Assembly: GCA_900112785.1 (NCBI GenBank) | Contig: FONB01000007.1 | Location: forward strand, 62,001 to 126,000 | Direction of reading: 5' to 3' | Origin: Phytobacter palmae | GTDB taxonomy: Bacteria > Pseudomonadota > Gammaproteobacteria > Enterobacterales > Enterobacteriaceae | Length of the DNA: 64,000 nt | In this document: piece by piece, positions 43,641 through 52,337 of the stretch | Position numbering within the stretch: the stretch's first letter is position 1 | Layout: each line of letters begins with the position of its first letter | Position numbers and translations under genes: made by a program | The notes under the pieces: generated by a model | What the model was told of the DNA's origin: nothing | Seen by the model: the letters and a program-made list of their open reading frames with translations, nothing else | Databases searched by the model: none

Positions 43641-44183
43641 ATGAAAAAGAGTTTATGTTTGGGTTTTGCCAGCCTTCTGCTGGCGTCTGCCGGGGCAAAT
43701 GCCGTGAGCTTGAGCGGCCAGGTTGGTGAGCACTACACAAACCTTGGCGTTGGGTTGGGTACGGAAACCAGTGGCCTCGCGTTGAGCGGTAACTGGGCAC
43801 ACAACGATGATAATGGCGACATCGCCGGTCTTGGCCTGGGGTATAACATTCCGCTGGGGCCGTTTATGGGGACTGTTGGCGGTAAGGGTGTTTACCTTAA
43901 CCCGAATGCCGGAAGCGAAGGGTATGCGCTGGCCGCAGGCGGCGGTCTGGCGTGGCAGATTAGTGACAGTTTTCGCCTCTTTGGCGAATATTATTACTCT
44001 CCCGATTCCCTCTCCAGCGGGGTTAATGACTACCGTGAAGCGAATGCCGGTGCTCGCCTGACCATTATACGTCCGCTCAGCATCGAAGCCGGTTACCGTT
44101 ATGTCGATCTGACTGGCAAAGAAGGCAAACGCGATAATGCGGTGGCAGATGGCCCGTATGTCGGCGTCAACGCCAGCTTCTGA
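43641..44183 (+). CDS. yfaZ: YfaZ-family outer membrane protein
   Basis: A 180-residue exported protein. The signal peptide is clear: MKKSLCLGFASLLLASAGANA, with cleavage likely after ANA (residues 19-21). The mature part alternates short glycine-rich and aromatic strands, ends in ...GVNASF with a terminal phenylalanine, and looks like a small beta-barrel. This matches E. coli YfaZ, whose function is unknown. I chose the ATG at 43641 because it starts the signal peptide and follows AAGAGAA; a longer frame begins at 43584. Confidence 0.9.
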   Translation: MKKSLCLGFASLLLASAGANAVSLSGQVGEHYTNLGVGLGTETSGLALSGNWAHNDDNGDIAGLGLGYNIPLGPFMGTVGGKGVYLNPNAGSEGYALAAGGGLAWQISDSFRLFGEYYYSPDSLSSGVNDYREANAGARLTIIRPLSIEAGYRYVDLTGKEGKRDNAVADGPYVGVNASF

Positions 44184-44189
44184 TCTTTC

Positions 44190-44217
44190 GGCGCGGCGTC
44201 CGTCCGCGCCAGTTTCT
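44190..44217 (+). terminator. Hairpin after yfaZ
   Basis: A perfect 7-bp GC stem GGCGCGG/CCGCGCC with a 7-base loop is followed by AGTTTCTT. The T-run is interrupted, so it is a moderate terminator. Confidence 0.6.
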
Positions 44218-44276
44218 TACCTCTTTTCTTCTCTTCATGCGGTATAGTGTTTCAACCTCTATTGCTGGAGAAAATA

Positions 44277-45476
44277 ATGTTAAACGTAGAGATGCTGTCA
44301 ACCGGCGATGAAGTCTTGCACGGGCAAATCGTGGATACGAATGCCGCCTGGCTGGCAGATTTTTTCTTTAATCAGGGGTTACCGCTTACCCGACGTAATA
44401 CCGTTGGCGACAACCTCGACGACCTGGTGGCCATTCTGCGTGAACGCAGCCAGCAGGCGGATATTCTTATTGTTAATGGTGGATTAGGTCCAACCAGCGA
44501 TGACCTCAGTGCGCTGGCGGCGGCAACGGCGAAGGGCGAAACGCTGGTATTGCATGAAGAATGGCTGACGCAGATGGAGCGCTTCTTTACCGAGCGCGGA
44601 CGCGTTATGGCGCCCAGCAACCGCAAGCAGGCAGAAATTCCTGCCAGTGCAGAGCTGGTGGATAACCCTGTCGGCACCGCCTGCGGTTTTGCTTTACAGC
44701 TTAATCGCTGCCTGATGTTCTTTACGCCAGGGGTGCCTTCGGAGTTTAAAGTGATGGTGGAACGTGAAATTCTTCCGCGCATTCGCGCACGCTTTACGCT
44801 TCCTGAGCCGCCTGTCTGTCTGCGCCTGACAACCTTTGGCCGCTCTGAAAGCGATCTGGCGCAAAACCTGTCGCATTTGACGTTACCCGAGGGCGTGGTA
44901 ATGGGGTATCGCTCATCAATGCCCATTATTGAGCTGAAACTCACCGGTCCTGCAGAGCATCGCGAGGCGATGGACGCGTTATGGCCGGAAGTGAAACGGG
45001 TAGCCGGTGAGAGCCTCATTTTCGAAGGTACCGTGGGTTTACCGGCGCTGCTTGCCGGTCGACTGCGTGAACGTCAACTCAGCCTGACGCTAAGCGAACA
45101 ATTCACCGGTGGCCTTGTGGCCTTGCAGCTTTCGCGTGCGGGCGCGCCGTTGCTGGTCAGCGAAGTCATCCCTTCACAGGATGAAGCGTTAGTGCAGACG
45201 GCTCGTTGGGCTGCGGGGCTGCGCGATCGCCATCTGGCCGGGCTGGCACTCACCGTCTCGGGGCTGGAAGAAGAGCATCTGAACTTTGCGCTGGCGACAC
45301 CGGAAGGCACGCATGCCTTACGCGTGAAATTTAATACGAATCGACATAGTCTGATAGTACGCCAGGAGGTCTGTGCGATGATGGCGCTCAATATTCTGCG
45401 CCGTTGGCTTAATGGCCAGGATGTTGCCAGTGACCATGGCTGGATCAATGTCGTCGAATCGTTATTTGTTGAATAA
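44277..45476 (+). CDS. yfaY: CinA-like protein YfaY
   Basis: A 399-residue CinA-family protein matching E. coli YfaY. Residues 1 to about 165 form the molybdopterin-binding-like (COG1058) domain, with EMLSTGDEVLHGQIVDTNAAWLA and NGGLGPTSDDLSALAAA. In related CinA proteins this domain hydrolyses ADP-ribose-type nucleotides. The C-terminal region resembles the CinA deamidase domain (SLTLSEQFTGGLVALQLSRAGA) but is shortened, so NMN deamidase activity is uncertain. The ATG at 44277 after TGGAGAAAATA matches the E. coli start. Confidence 0.92.
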   Translation: MLNVEMLSTGDEVLHGQIVDTNAAWLADFFFNQGLPLTRRNTVGDNLDDLVAILRERSQQADILIVNGGLGPTSDDLSALAAATAKGETLVLHEEWLTQMERFFTERGRVMAPSNRKQAEIPASAELVDNPVGTACGFALQLNRCLMFFTPGVPSEFKVMVEREILPRIRARFTLPEPPVCLRLTTFGRSESDLAQNLSHLTLPEGVVMGYRSSMPIIELKLTGPAEHREAMDALWPEVKRVAGESLIFEGTVGLPALLAGRLRERQLSLTLSEQFTGGLVALQLSRAGAPLLVSEVIPSQDEALVQTARWAAGLRDRHLAGLALTVSGLEEEHLNFALATPEGTHALRVKFNTNRHSLIVRQEVCAMMALNILRRWLNGQDVASDHGWINVVESLFVE

Positions 45477-45485
45477 TCCTTTTAC

Positions 45486-45514
45486 GCCGGAAGAAATAGC
45501 GCTTCCGGCCTTTT
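45486..45514 (+). terminator. Terminator after yfaY
   Basis: A perfect 8-bp stem GCCGGAAG/CTTCCGGC with an 8-base loop is followed by CTTTT. It lies 10 bp after the yfaY stop. Confidence 0.8.
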
Positions 45515-45652
45515 CCAGTCCAACCTGTTGTACTCTGCCTGAAAAAATCTGCGTTTCACTTCACGTTTTTTATTCACGAGATGTCCAGCATTCTGGATCA
45601 CTCTGGCTTTATGATCGTTCTCACAAAACCGGGTCCGGTAAGCCGCAACACT

Positions 45653-45692
45653 GATTCCAATATTCAGGACTGGAGTCCAATATGTTGGAATC
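45653..45692. promoter_or_regulatory. Candidate operator over the rhmR start
   Basis: GATTCCAA (45653-45660) and TTGGAATC (45685-45692) form a perfect inverted repeat that spans the rhmR ATG at 45682. Between them lies a second inverted repeat, GGACT-GG-AGTCC (45668-45679), and CCAATAT occurs twice as a direct repeat. IclR-family regulators commonly bind such palindromes and repress their own gene. GGAG inside the operator is also the ribosome binding site. Confidence 0.5.
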
Positions 45693-46464
45693 AACCAAAG
45701 TACCCGCGCTCAGCCGGGCAATCGACATTCTTAATCTCATCGCTCGTAGTGGGCCTTGCAGCGCTGCGATAATCATTGAAGAGACCGGGATTCCTAAAAG
45801 CACCGCCTATCTAATTTTGGCGGAATTAAAGAAAGCGCGTTTATTGCGTATTGATAGCAATGACAACTACTGCTTATGGACAAAGCTCGTTGAACTTGCC
45901 GGGCACGCTTTGGCAAGAATGGATCTGCGCGAAATTGCCCGCCCCCGTCTGACTGAACTTATGGATGAGACCGGTCTGCTCTGTCATCTGGGGATTATTG
46001 ATGACGCAAATGCCTATTACATTCTCAAAATAGAATCCTCCTCCACCATCAGCGTGCGCTCTCATGAGGGCAAAAGTCTTTCCCTTTATCGCTCGGGTAT
46101 AGGGAAGTGTCTGCTGGCCTGGCAGCCGCCTGCGATCCGCGATGAAATCATCCGTCATTTGCACTGGGAAAAAGCGACGTCGTCGACCATTGCCAGTGCC
46201 CAACAATTACACGATGAACTGATGCTGATTCGTTCCCGCGGATGGAGCTATGACAATGGCGAAGATTACCCCGATGTCCGATGTGTTGCAGCCCCCGTTT
46301 TTGATGCGCGCAACGCGCTAACGGCAGCCATCTCGGTAGTGGGAACCCGTCTGCAAATCAATGAGGAAAACCGGGATTACCTGGCAGGTAAGGCGATTAC
46401 TTGCGCAAAAGATATTTCCCGGCTCTTAGGGTGGAAAAGCCCGTTCGACAAGCAAGCATCATAA
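45682..46464 (+). CDS. rhmR: IclR-type regulator RhmR (YfaX)
   Basis: A 260-residue IclR-family regulator. The N-terminal winged helix-turn-helix (about residues 8-60, [16 protein letters not shown], then [22 protein letters not shown]) is followed by the IclR ligand domain (about 75-250, with [21 protein letters not shown]). It is encoded 13 bp upstream of rhmD in the same direction, so it is the presumed regulator of rhamnonate catabolism. It matches the length of E. coli YfaX. Confidence 0.92.
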   Translation: MLESTKVPALSRAIDILNLIARSGPCSAAIIIEETGIPKSTAYLILAELKKARLLRIDSNDNYCLWTKLVELAGHALARMDLREIARPRLTELMDETGLLCHLGIIDDANAYYILKIESSSTISVRSHEGKSLSLYRSGIGKCLLAWQPPAIRDEIIRHLHWEKATSSTIASAQQLHDELMLIRSRGWSYDNGEDYPDVRCVAAPVFDARNALTAAISVVGTRLQINEENRDYLAGKAITCAKDISRLLGWKSPFDKQAS

Positions 46465-46477
46465 AAAGGAGAACATC

Positions 46478-47683
46478 ATGAACTTACCGAAAATTAAACA
46501 CGTCAGGGCCTGGTTTATCGGAGGCGCTACCGCAGAGAAAGGGGCCGGTGGTGGTGATTATCACGATCAGGGAGCCCATCACTGGATAGACGATCATATC
46601 GCCACCCCTATGAGCAAATACAAGGCCTATGAGCAATCCCGGCAGTCTTTCGGTATCAACGTACTGGGAACCTTAATTGTTGAGGTGGAAGCGGAAAATG
46701 GCCAGACGGGCTTTGCTGTTTCCACCGCCGGAGAGATGGGCTGTTTTATCGTTGAAAAGCATTTAAACCGCTTTATCGAGGGTAAATGTGTCAGTGATAT
46801 CAAACTCATACATGATCAGATGCTTAATTCCACCTTGTATTACGCAGGGTCTGGCGGGTTGGTTATGAATACGATCTCCTGCGTCGACCTGGCTTTGTGG
46901 GATCTGTTTGGCAAGGTTGTCGGGTTACCCGTCTATAAATTGCTCGGTGGTGCGGTACGTGACGAAATCCAGTTTTATGCGACCGGCGCGCGCCCTGACC
47001 TGGCGAAAGAGATGGGATTTATTGGCGGCAAAATGCCGACACACTGGGGCCCTCATGATGGTGATGCGGGTATTCGCAAAGATGCGGCAATGGTGGCTGA
47101 ATATCGCGAGAAATGCGGTGAAGATTTCTGGCTTATGCTGGATTGCTGGATGAGCCAGGATGTTAACTATGCAACAAAACTGGCCCATGCCTGCGCTCCC
47201 TATAATCTGAAATGGATCGAAGAGTGTCTGCCACCACAGCAATATGAGGGATATCGCGAACTGAAACGTAACGCACCTGCCGGAATGATGGTTACCAGCG
47301 GTGAGCATCACGGTACGCTGCAATCGTTTCGTACGCTTTCGGAAACCGGGATTGATATCATGCAGCCTGATGTCGGCTGGTGCGGTGGCTTAACGACGCT
47401 GGTTGAGATCGCCGCAATCGCAAAAGCGCGCGGACAACTTGTCGTGCCACATGGTTCTTCGGTTTATTCCCATCACGCGGTGATTACCTTTACTAATACG
47501 CCATTCAGTGAGTTTTTAATGACCAGCCCCGACTGCTCTACGCTGCGTCCGCAATTTGACCCCATCCTGGTGGATGAACCAGTGCCAGTGAATGGACGTA
47601 TCCATAAGCGTGTTCTGGATAAACCGGGCTTTGGAGTCGAACTTAATCGCAACTGCAATTTAAAGCGCCCGTATAACCACTAA
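46478..47683 (+). CDS. rhmD: L-rhamnonate dehydratase
   Basis: A 401-residue enolase-superfamily enzyme that converts L-rhamnonate to 2-keto-3-deoxy-L-rhamnonate. The metal ligands are in [13 protein letters not shown] (about residues 222-234), [12 protein letters not shown] and VTSGEHHGT. The catalytic histidine is in [14 protein letters not shown] (about 325-338). YTTS-type [21 protein letters not shown] near the N-terminus is the substrate-capping loop of the rhamnonate dehydratase group. AAAGGAGAACATC is the ribosome binding site. Confidence 0.95.
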   Translation: MNLPKIKHVRAWFIGGATAEKGAGGGDYHDQGAHHWIDDHIATPMSKYKAYEQSRQSFGINVLGTLIVEVEAENGQTGFAVSTAGEMGCFIVEKHLNRFIEGKCVSDIKLIHDQMLNSTLYYAGSGGLVMNTISCVDLALWDLFGKVVGLPVYKLLGGAVRDEIQFYATGARPDLAKEMGFIGGKMPTHWGPHDGDAGIRKDAAMVAEYREKCGEDFWLMLDCWMSQDVNYATKLAHACAPYNLKWIEECLPPQQYEGYRELKRNAPAGMMVTSGEHHGTLQSFRTLSETGIDIMQPDVGWCGGLTTLVEIAAIAKARGQLVVPHGSSVYSHHAVITFTNTPFSEFLMTSPDCSTLRPQFDPILVDEPVPVNGRIHKRVLDKPGFGVELNRNCNLKRPYNH

Positions 47684-47737
47684 TTCCTCCGCGTCGCGCC
47701 GTCACTACGCGGCGCAGCCCTACATGAGGTCATTACA

Positions 47738-49027
47738 ATGAATACCAGCTTATTGGATAGCGTGGTAAAGAAAAACCGCGCCCGTTTAATCCCCTTTATG
47801 TTGATGTTATACGTCCTGGCATTTCTTGATCGTTCCAATATCGGTTTTGCAAAAGAGACGTATCAGATAGACACCGGCCTGAGCAACGAGGCTTATGCAT
47901 TGGGGGCGGGGATCTTTTTTGTGGTGTACGCCTTCCTCGGCGTACCGGCTAATTTATTGATGCGCAAGTTCGGCGCACGCTACTGGATTGGGGGGACCAC
48001 CCTGTTATGGGGATTTCTCTCTGCGGCGATGGCCTGGGCTGATACCGAAGCCCGGTTTCTGCTTGTACGCACCCTTCTGGGGGCAGCAGAAGCAGGTTTC
48101 TTCCCTGGCATGATTTACCTTACCTCTCAGTGGTTCCCACAGCGCAATCGCGCCAGCATCATGGGACTTTTTTACATGGGGGCGCCATTAGCCTTGACGC
48201 TGGGTTCGCCGCTGTCCGGCGCATTGCTTGAAATGCATGGCTTTATGGGACATCCGGGGTGGTTCTGGATGTTTTTGATTGAAGGTCTGCTTGCTGTCTC
48301 CGCTGGGATCTTTACCTTCTTCTGGCTGGATGATACGCCAGCCCAGGCCCGCTTCCTCACGCCGCAAGAGAAGGGTGTTCTTGAGACTCAGCTGGCCAGC
48401 GAAGAGGAAAGCAAAGTGACCTCACGTCTGACCGATGCCCTGCGTAATGGACGGGTATGGCAGCTGGCTTTCATTTATCTGACTATTCAGGTCGCGGTGT
48501 ATGGATTGATCTTTTTCCTGCCGACGCAGGTGGCCGCGTTACTGGGGACAAAAGTGGGATTCACCGCCTCTGTCGTTACTGCTATCCCCTGGGTTGCCGC
48601 CCTGTTTGGTACCTGGCTTATTCCTCGTTATTCCGACAAGACGGGGGAAAGACGTAACATCGCTGCGCTGACACTGTTAGCGGCGGGTATTGGCATTGGC
48701 GTTTCCGGCCTGGTATCTCCCGTGCTGGCCATTCTGGCCTTATGCGTTGCGGCGGTGGGATTTATTGCCGTGCAACCGGTTTTCTGGACCATGCCAACGC
48801 AGCTTCTGTCCGGAACGGCGCTGGCTGCGGGCATTGGTTTTGTGAATTTATTTGGCGCGGTTGGCGGATTTTTGGCCCCGATCATCCGTGTCAAAGCCGA
48901 AACCCTGTTTGCCAGCGGTGCTGCCGGGCTTCTGACCCTTGCCGGCGTGGCAATTGCCGGTGCGCTGCTCATTTTAACGCTGAATGTCAGACATTCTGTC
49001 TCCCACTCAAACAGCGTTCATTCATGA
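47738..49027 (+). CDS. rhmT: L-rhamnonate transporter RhmT (MFS)
   Basis: A 429-residue major facilitator transporter of the anion:cation symporter (phthalate permease-like) group. About 12 hydrophobic helices are visible in two halves, joined by a hydrophilic loop around residues 200-235. The N-terminal LAFLDRSNIGFAKETYQIDTGLSNEAY is the typical signature. Position between the dehydratase and aldolase genes assigns the substrate, as in E. coli YfaV. Confidence 0.93.
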   Translation: MNTSLLDSVVKKNRARLIPFMLMLYVLAFLDRSNIGFAKETYQIDTGLSNEAYALGAGIFFVVYAFLGVPANLLMRKFGARYWIGGTTLLWGFLSAAMAWADTEARFLLVRTLLGAAEAGFFPGMIYLTSQWFPQRNRASIMGLFYMGAPLALTLGSPLSGALLEMHGFMGHPGWFWMFLIEGLLAVSAGIFTFFWLDDTPAQARFLTPQEKGVLETQLASEEESKVTSRLTDALRNGRVWQLAFIYLTIQVAVYGLIFFLPTQVAALLGTKVGFTASVVTAIPWVAALFGTWLIPRYSDKTGERRNIAALTLLAAGIGIGVSGLVSPVLAILALCVAAVGFIAVQPVFWTMPTQLLSGTALAAGIGFVNLFGAVGGFLAPIIRVKAETLFASGAAGLLTLAGVAIAGALLILTLNVRHSVSHSNSVHS

Positions 49028-49042
49028 CAAAAAGGAAGTGAA

Positions 49043-49855
49043 ATGACAATGGATCCGATTTTATCCAATCCGTTCAAGGCGGGCCTGCTAAAAGGCGAAA
49101 CGCAGATTGGTCTGTGGTTAAGTTCCACCACGTCGTATATGGCTGAGATTGCGGCGACCTGCGGGTATGACTGGTTATTGATTGATGGCGAACATGCGCC
49201 GAATACTATTCAGGATCTCTATCAGCAGTTGCAGGCCATTGCCCCTTATACCAGCCAGGCAGTCATTCGGCCCGTTGAGGGGAGCCGTGTTCTTATCAAA
49301 CAAGTGCTCGATATTGGTGCCCGTACATTGTTAATTCCCATGGTAGAGAGTGCGGAACAGGCACAGGATATTGTGGCTGCCACGCGCTACCCGCCGCAAG
49401 GCGTTCGTGGAGTAGGGGCGAGTGTCGCGCGCGCTGCGCGGTGGGGCCGGGTTGATAATTATATGGCCCGCGCCAATGAAGAGCTGTGTTTGTTGATTCA
49501 GGTTGAAAGCAAACTGGCGCTGGATAATCTTGACGCCATTTTGCATGTTGATGGTATCGACGGCGTATTTATCGGCCCTGCCGACCTCTCCGCGTCGTTG
49601 GGCTATCCTGACAACAGTGGTCATCCGGAAGTACAACGTGCCATTCAGCAAGCCATTAAGCAAATTCGTGATGCAGGGAAGGCGGCGGGTTTTCTGGCGG
49701 TCGATCCTCTGATGGCAAAGAAAGTTCTTGAGTGGGGGGCTAACTTCGTGGCAGTTGGTGTCGACACCATGTTATATACCGGTGCGTTGGATGAACGTTT
49801 AGCGATGTTTAAACGGTCTGTACCGTCTGCCTCTGCAGCGAAGGGCAGTTATTAA
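49043..49855 (+). CDS. rhmA: 2-Keto-3-deoxy-L-rhamnonate aldolase
   Basis: A 270-residue class II HpcH/HpaI-type aldolase that splits 2-keto-3-deoxy-L-rhamnonate to pyruvate and L-lactaldehyde. The catalytic histidine H51 is in [10 protein letters not shown]. The arginine is in VIRPVEGS (about R76). The metal site is [10 protein letters not shown] (about E155) with [10 protein letters not shown] (about D181). The start is the ATG at 49043 after AAGGAAGTGAA; a second ATG 6 bp later is possible. It closes the rhmRDTA operon. Confidence 0.94.
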   Translation: MTMDPILSNPFKAGLLKGETQIGLWLSSTTSYMAEIAATCGYDWLLIDGEHAPNTIQDLYQQLQAIAPYTSQAVIRPVEGSRVLIKQVLDIGARTLLIPMVESAEQAQDIVAATRYPPQGVRGVGASVARAARWGRVDNYMARANEELCLLIQVESKLALDNLDAILHVDGIDGVFIGPADLSASLGYPDNSGHPEVQRAIQQAIKQIRDAGKAAGFLAVDPLMAKKVLEWGANFVAVGVDTMLYTGALDERLAMFKRSVPSASAAKGSY

Positions 49856-49858
49856 CTA

Positions 49859-49889
49859 TTCGCCCGCCGGGAGGATGCCGGCGGGCGAA
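49859..49889. terminator. Bidirectional terminator between rhmA and glpC
   Basis: A perfect 12-bp GC-rich stem TTCGCCCGCCGG/CCGGCGGGCGAA surrounds a 7-base loop, with short A/T tracts on both sides. It ends both convergent operons. Confidence 0.85.
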
Positions 49890-49893
49890 ATCT

Positions 49894-51084
49894 TTAACGC
49901 AGCGCCTGCGCCAGTAGGGTGATAGGGTGTTCACAGCGAAGGCTGGTGGACATTTCTACCTGCCATTTACAGGTTTCACAATCTGTGATGACCAAATCCG
50001 CGCCGCTGGCCTCAATCTGGCGGAACAGCGGTTCGCCAATTGCCTGCGAGGTAGGGTAGTTTTCCCGCTTAAAGCCATACGTCCCCGCAATCCCGCAGCA
50101 ACGTGACTCCAGCACGGTAAGTTCCAGTCCGGGGATCCGTCGCAGCAGATCCAGGGTGTAGTGCGTCCAGCCCATTTTCTCCATATGGCACGGTGTGTGA
50201 TAAACCACTTTCAACGGTAATTCTTTGAGTTTGAGCGTATTGCCTTCTTCCAGCTTGCGCCAGATCCACCGCGTTGCCAGGTCAATGTGCGGACGTAAAT
50301 GATGATTATCCACGTCCAGCAAATGCGGATATTCATCCCGCAGAGTGAAGGTACAGGTTGAAGAGGTGGCAATCACCGGAATGCCGTCTCCTGTGATGCT
50401 CTGCTGCAACGCCCGAATATTAAATTCCGCCTGCTTTTTCGCTTTGGCAAAATAACCATTGGCGATCAGCGGCACCCCGCAGCATTTTTCCTGGCGTAGC
50501 AGTTGCACACCGATCCCCATCGCGTTCAGCACCTGCAGCAAATCTTTACCCAATTGCGGATGGTTGTAATTCACATAGCAGCCATGAAAAAACGCCACCT
50601 GCTGGTCAAACGCTTTTTGCCTGTCGGCAACGGAGCGATACCAGCGGCGAAACGTACCATGGGAATATTTTGGCAGTGTCCGGTGATGATCGATTTTCAG
50701 CGCTTTATCAAGCAACTGGCGAACAGGCTTGAGCGACGTGGCGGTATTAACCAGCGGTGCGAATGGGGTGGATAACGACCCCATCAAATCCGTATGGCTC
50801 AGTATGGCATTACGCAATGACGGCGGATTGACGGCATATTGCGAACGCGCACGCTGAATAATATCGCCAATCTTCACCCCGGAAGGACAGGCAGTTTCAC
50901 ACCGTTTACAGTTGGTGCAGTATTTCAGCGCCTCATCAAACAGTGCCGGATCTTTTAGACGTAAACGCTCGCCATCGGGCCCCGCCTGTTTCGGGCCAGG
51001 GTAGGAAGGATTTACCGCACTGACCGGGCAGACCGTAGTGCAAACGGTGCATTTGATACAGCTTTCAAACTGAGTTGTTGTCAT
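49894..51084 (-). CDS. glpC: Anaerobic glycerol-3-phosphate dehydrogenase subunit C
   Basis: The 396-residue iron-sulfur subunit that anchors the GlpABC complex to the membrane and passes electrons to the quinone pool. Two 4Fe-4S motifs are at the N-terminus: CIKCTVCTTVCP (residues about 9-20) and CTNCKRCETACP (about 54-65). Two CCG domains follow, with HTPCHMEK and ESRCCGIAGTYG. The ATG at 51084 overlaps the glpB stop by 4 bp; the longer frame is a read-through into glpB. Confidence 0.96.
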   Translation of the reverse strand: MTTTQFESCIKCTVCTTVCPVSAVNPSYPGPKQAGPDGERLRLKDPALFDEALKYCTNCKRCETACPSGVKIGDIIQRARSQYAVNPPSLRNAILSHTDLMGSLSTPFAPLVNTATSLKPVRQLLDKALKIDHHRTLPKYSHGTFRRWYRSVADRQKAFDQQVAFFHGCYVNYNHPQLGKDLLQVLNAMGIGVQLLRQEKCCGVPLIANGYFAKAKKQAEFNIRALQQSITGDGIPVIATSSTCTFTLRDEYPHLLDVDNHHLRPHIDLATRWIWRKLEEGNTLKLKELPLKVVYHTPCHMEKMGWTHYTLDLLRRIPGLELTVLESRCCGIAGTYGFKRENYPTSQAIGEPLFRQIEASGADLVITDCETCKWQVEMSTSLRCEHPITLLAQALR

Positions 51085-52337
51085 TTTAGCTCTCCCCGGG
51101 CACAAATTTGTTCTGCGGCATACAGCGCGGTAACCGCACAAACGCCGCCACCGCACCCCTGGGCAACGGCATCAAAACCGCCTAATACAGAGCCCACTAC
51201 ATACAGGTTCTCCAGTGTTGTGCCCTGGCGCTTAGCGCGTAGCGTTTCGTCAGTGATAGCGCCAAATTGTTGCCACGGCTGGGCATCAAAAACATTGTCG
51301 CGATACCAGCTCTCCCGTCCGGGGCTTTGTAAAACGTCGAGGTCAAAAATGGCTTCCCGGACGCGATCGCGTTCGGCAATCAAACCGTTACTGAAAAAAC
51401 TGCCGCTGGCGAGCACCACATGGCGGGGACGGAGCGGAATATCCTCGTGCTTGCGTGTCCACAGTTGTGTCACGCGACCCTTTTCCACATCGGCCCGTAT
51501 TACCTCGTCGCCGGGCATCCATGTACCTCCGCTCTGGATAAAGCGTTGTTGCAGGCGTGATTGCATACGGGTGCCTGGAACCGATGGTGGCAGGGTGGGC
51601 AGCAAATGCAGTGGGCAGGAGAGTTGCTGATTGAGGCGCGTAAAGACGGTGCTGTCCTGCAGGCCAATACAGGCCGGGAAGTAGAACACATCGTACTGAC
51701 GGCTTAACGGTAGTAAGGCGCGGTACATCTCGTCAAAATTCTCAGCCATATCCAGTACGCGAGCGACATTGACGGCGCGAAATTCACTTGGGTTATCGCG
51801 CACGCGATCCAACACTGGCAGCGTTATCTCTTCTGCGTTCGCATTCATGCCCTGTTTTCTCAGTGACGCGGCAGCCAGTTGCGGCTGGAAATCGAGAAAC
51901 CCAGAAATGCCGACAACCCCGATGGTCATATCTTTTGTCGGCTGGAGAGGAATTTCATCGGGGCTTAACCAGGCCTGACGAAAGGTACCCAGCGGGGTGA
52001 CGCGCATATGCGGTGTGTCTGCGTCACCTTTTAGTGCCAGGCCGCAATCTGCCAGCATGGTCTGGGTCATTTTTGCATAGTGGCGTACCCTTTCACCGCC
52101 CAGCAGAGCATAAGGATGTTCGCTTTGCATACGCTGTAACGCATCCACCCCGGCGATGAGGTCGCTGACCGGTTGCCCGTCCGGCAGGCGGGAGAGTAAA
52201 TCCAGTGAGCCGGAGGAGAAGTTGAGTGCGCTTTGACCGCGGCTGACAATAGCACAGCGTTGGCCATTTTCGCTCAGCCGGATGCCGCAGAGTAATCCGG
52301 CGAGGCCGCCGCCGATTATAACCGTATCAAATTTCAT
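51081..52337 (-). CDS. glpB: Anaerobic glycerol-3-phosphate dehydrogenase subunit B
   Basis: A 418-residue flavoprotein subunit of GlpABC. The N-terminal dinucleotide-binding motif is VIIGGGLAGLLCG (residues about 5-17), and the C-terminal FAD contact region is NLYVVGSVLGGFDAVAQGCGGGVC. Its middle part is more diverged from E. coli than glpA or glpC. The start at 52337 (MKFDTVIIGG) matches the family and overlaps glpA by 11 bp. Confidence 0.95.
   Translation of the reverse strand: MKFDTVIIGGGLAGLLCGIRLSENGQRCAIVSRGQSALNFSSGSLDLLSRLPDGQPVSDLIAGVDALQRMQSEHPYALLGGERVRHYAKMTQTMLADCGLALKGDADTPHMRVTPLGTFRQAWLSPDEIPLQPTKDMTIGVVGISGFLDFQPQLAAASLRKQGMNANAEEITLPVLDRVRDNPSEFRAVNVARVLDMAENFDEMYRALLPLSRQYDVFYFPACIGLQDSTVFTRLNQQLSCPLHLLPTLPPSVPGTRMQSRLQQRFIQSGGTWMPGDEVIRADVEKGRVTQLWTRKHEDIPLRPRHVVLASGSFFSNGLIAERDRVREAIFDLDVLQSPGRESWYRDNVFDAQPWQQFGAITDETLRAKRQGTTLENLYVVGSVLGGFDAVAQGCGGGVCAVTALYAAEQICARGELK

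Noticed and set aside
44277-45476. Calling yfaY a competence gene cinA
   Set aside because: It has the CinA-like domain but matches YfaY along its length; the C-terminal deamidase part is shortened and no competence context is present.
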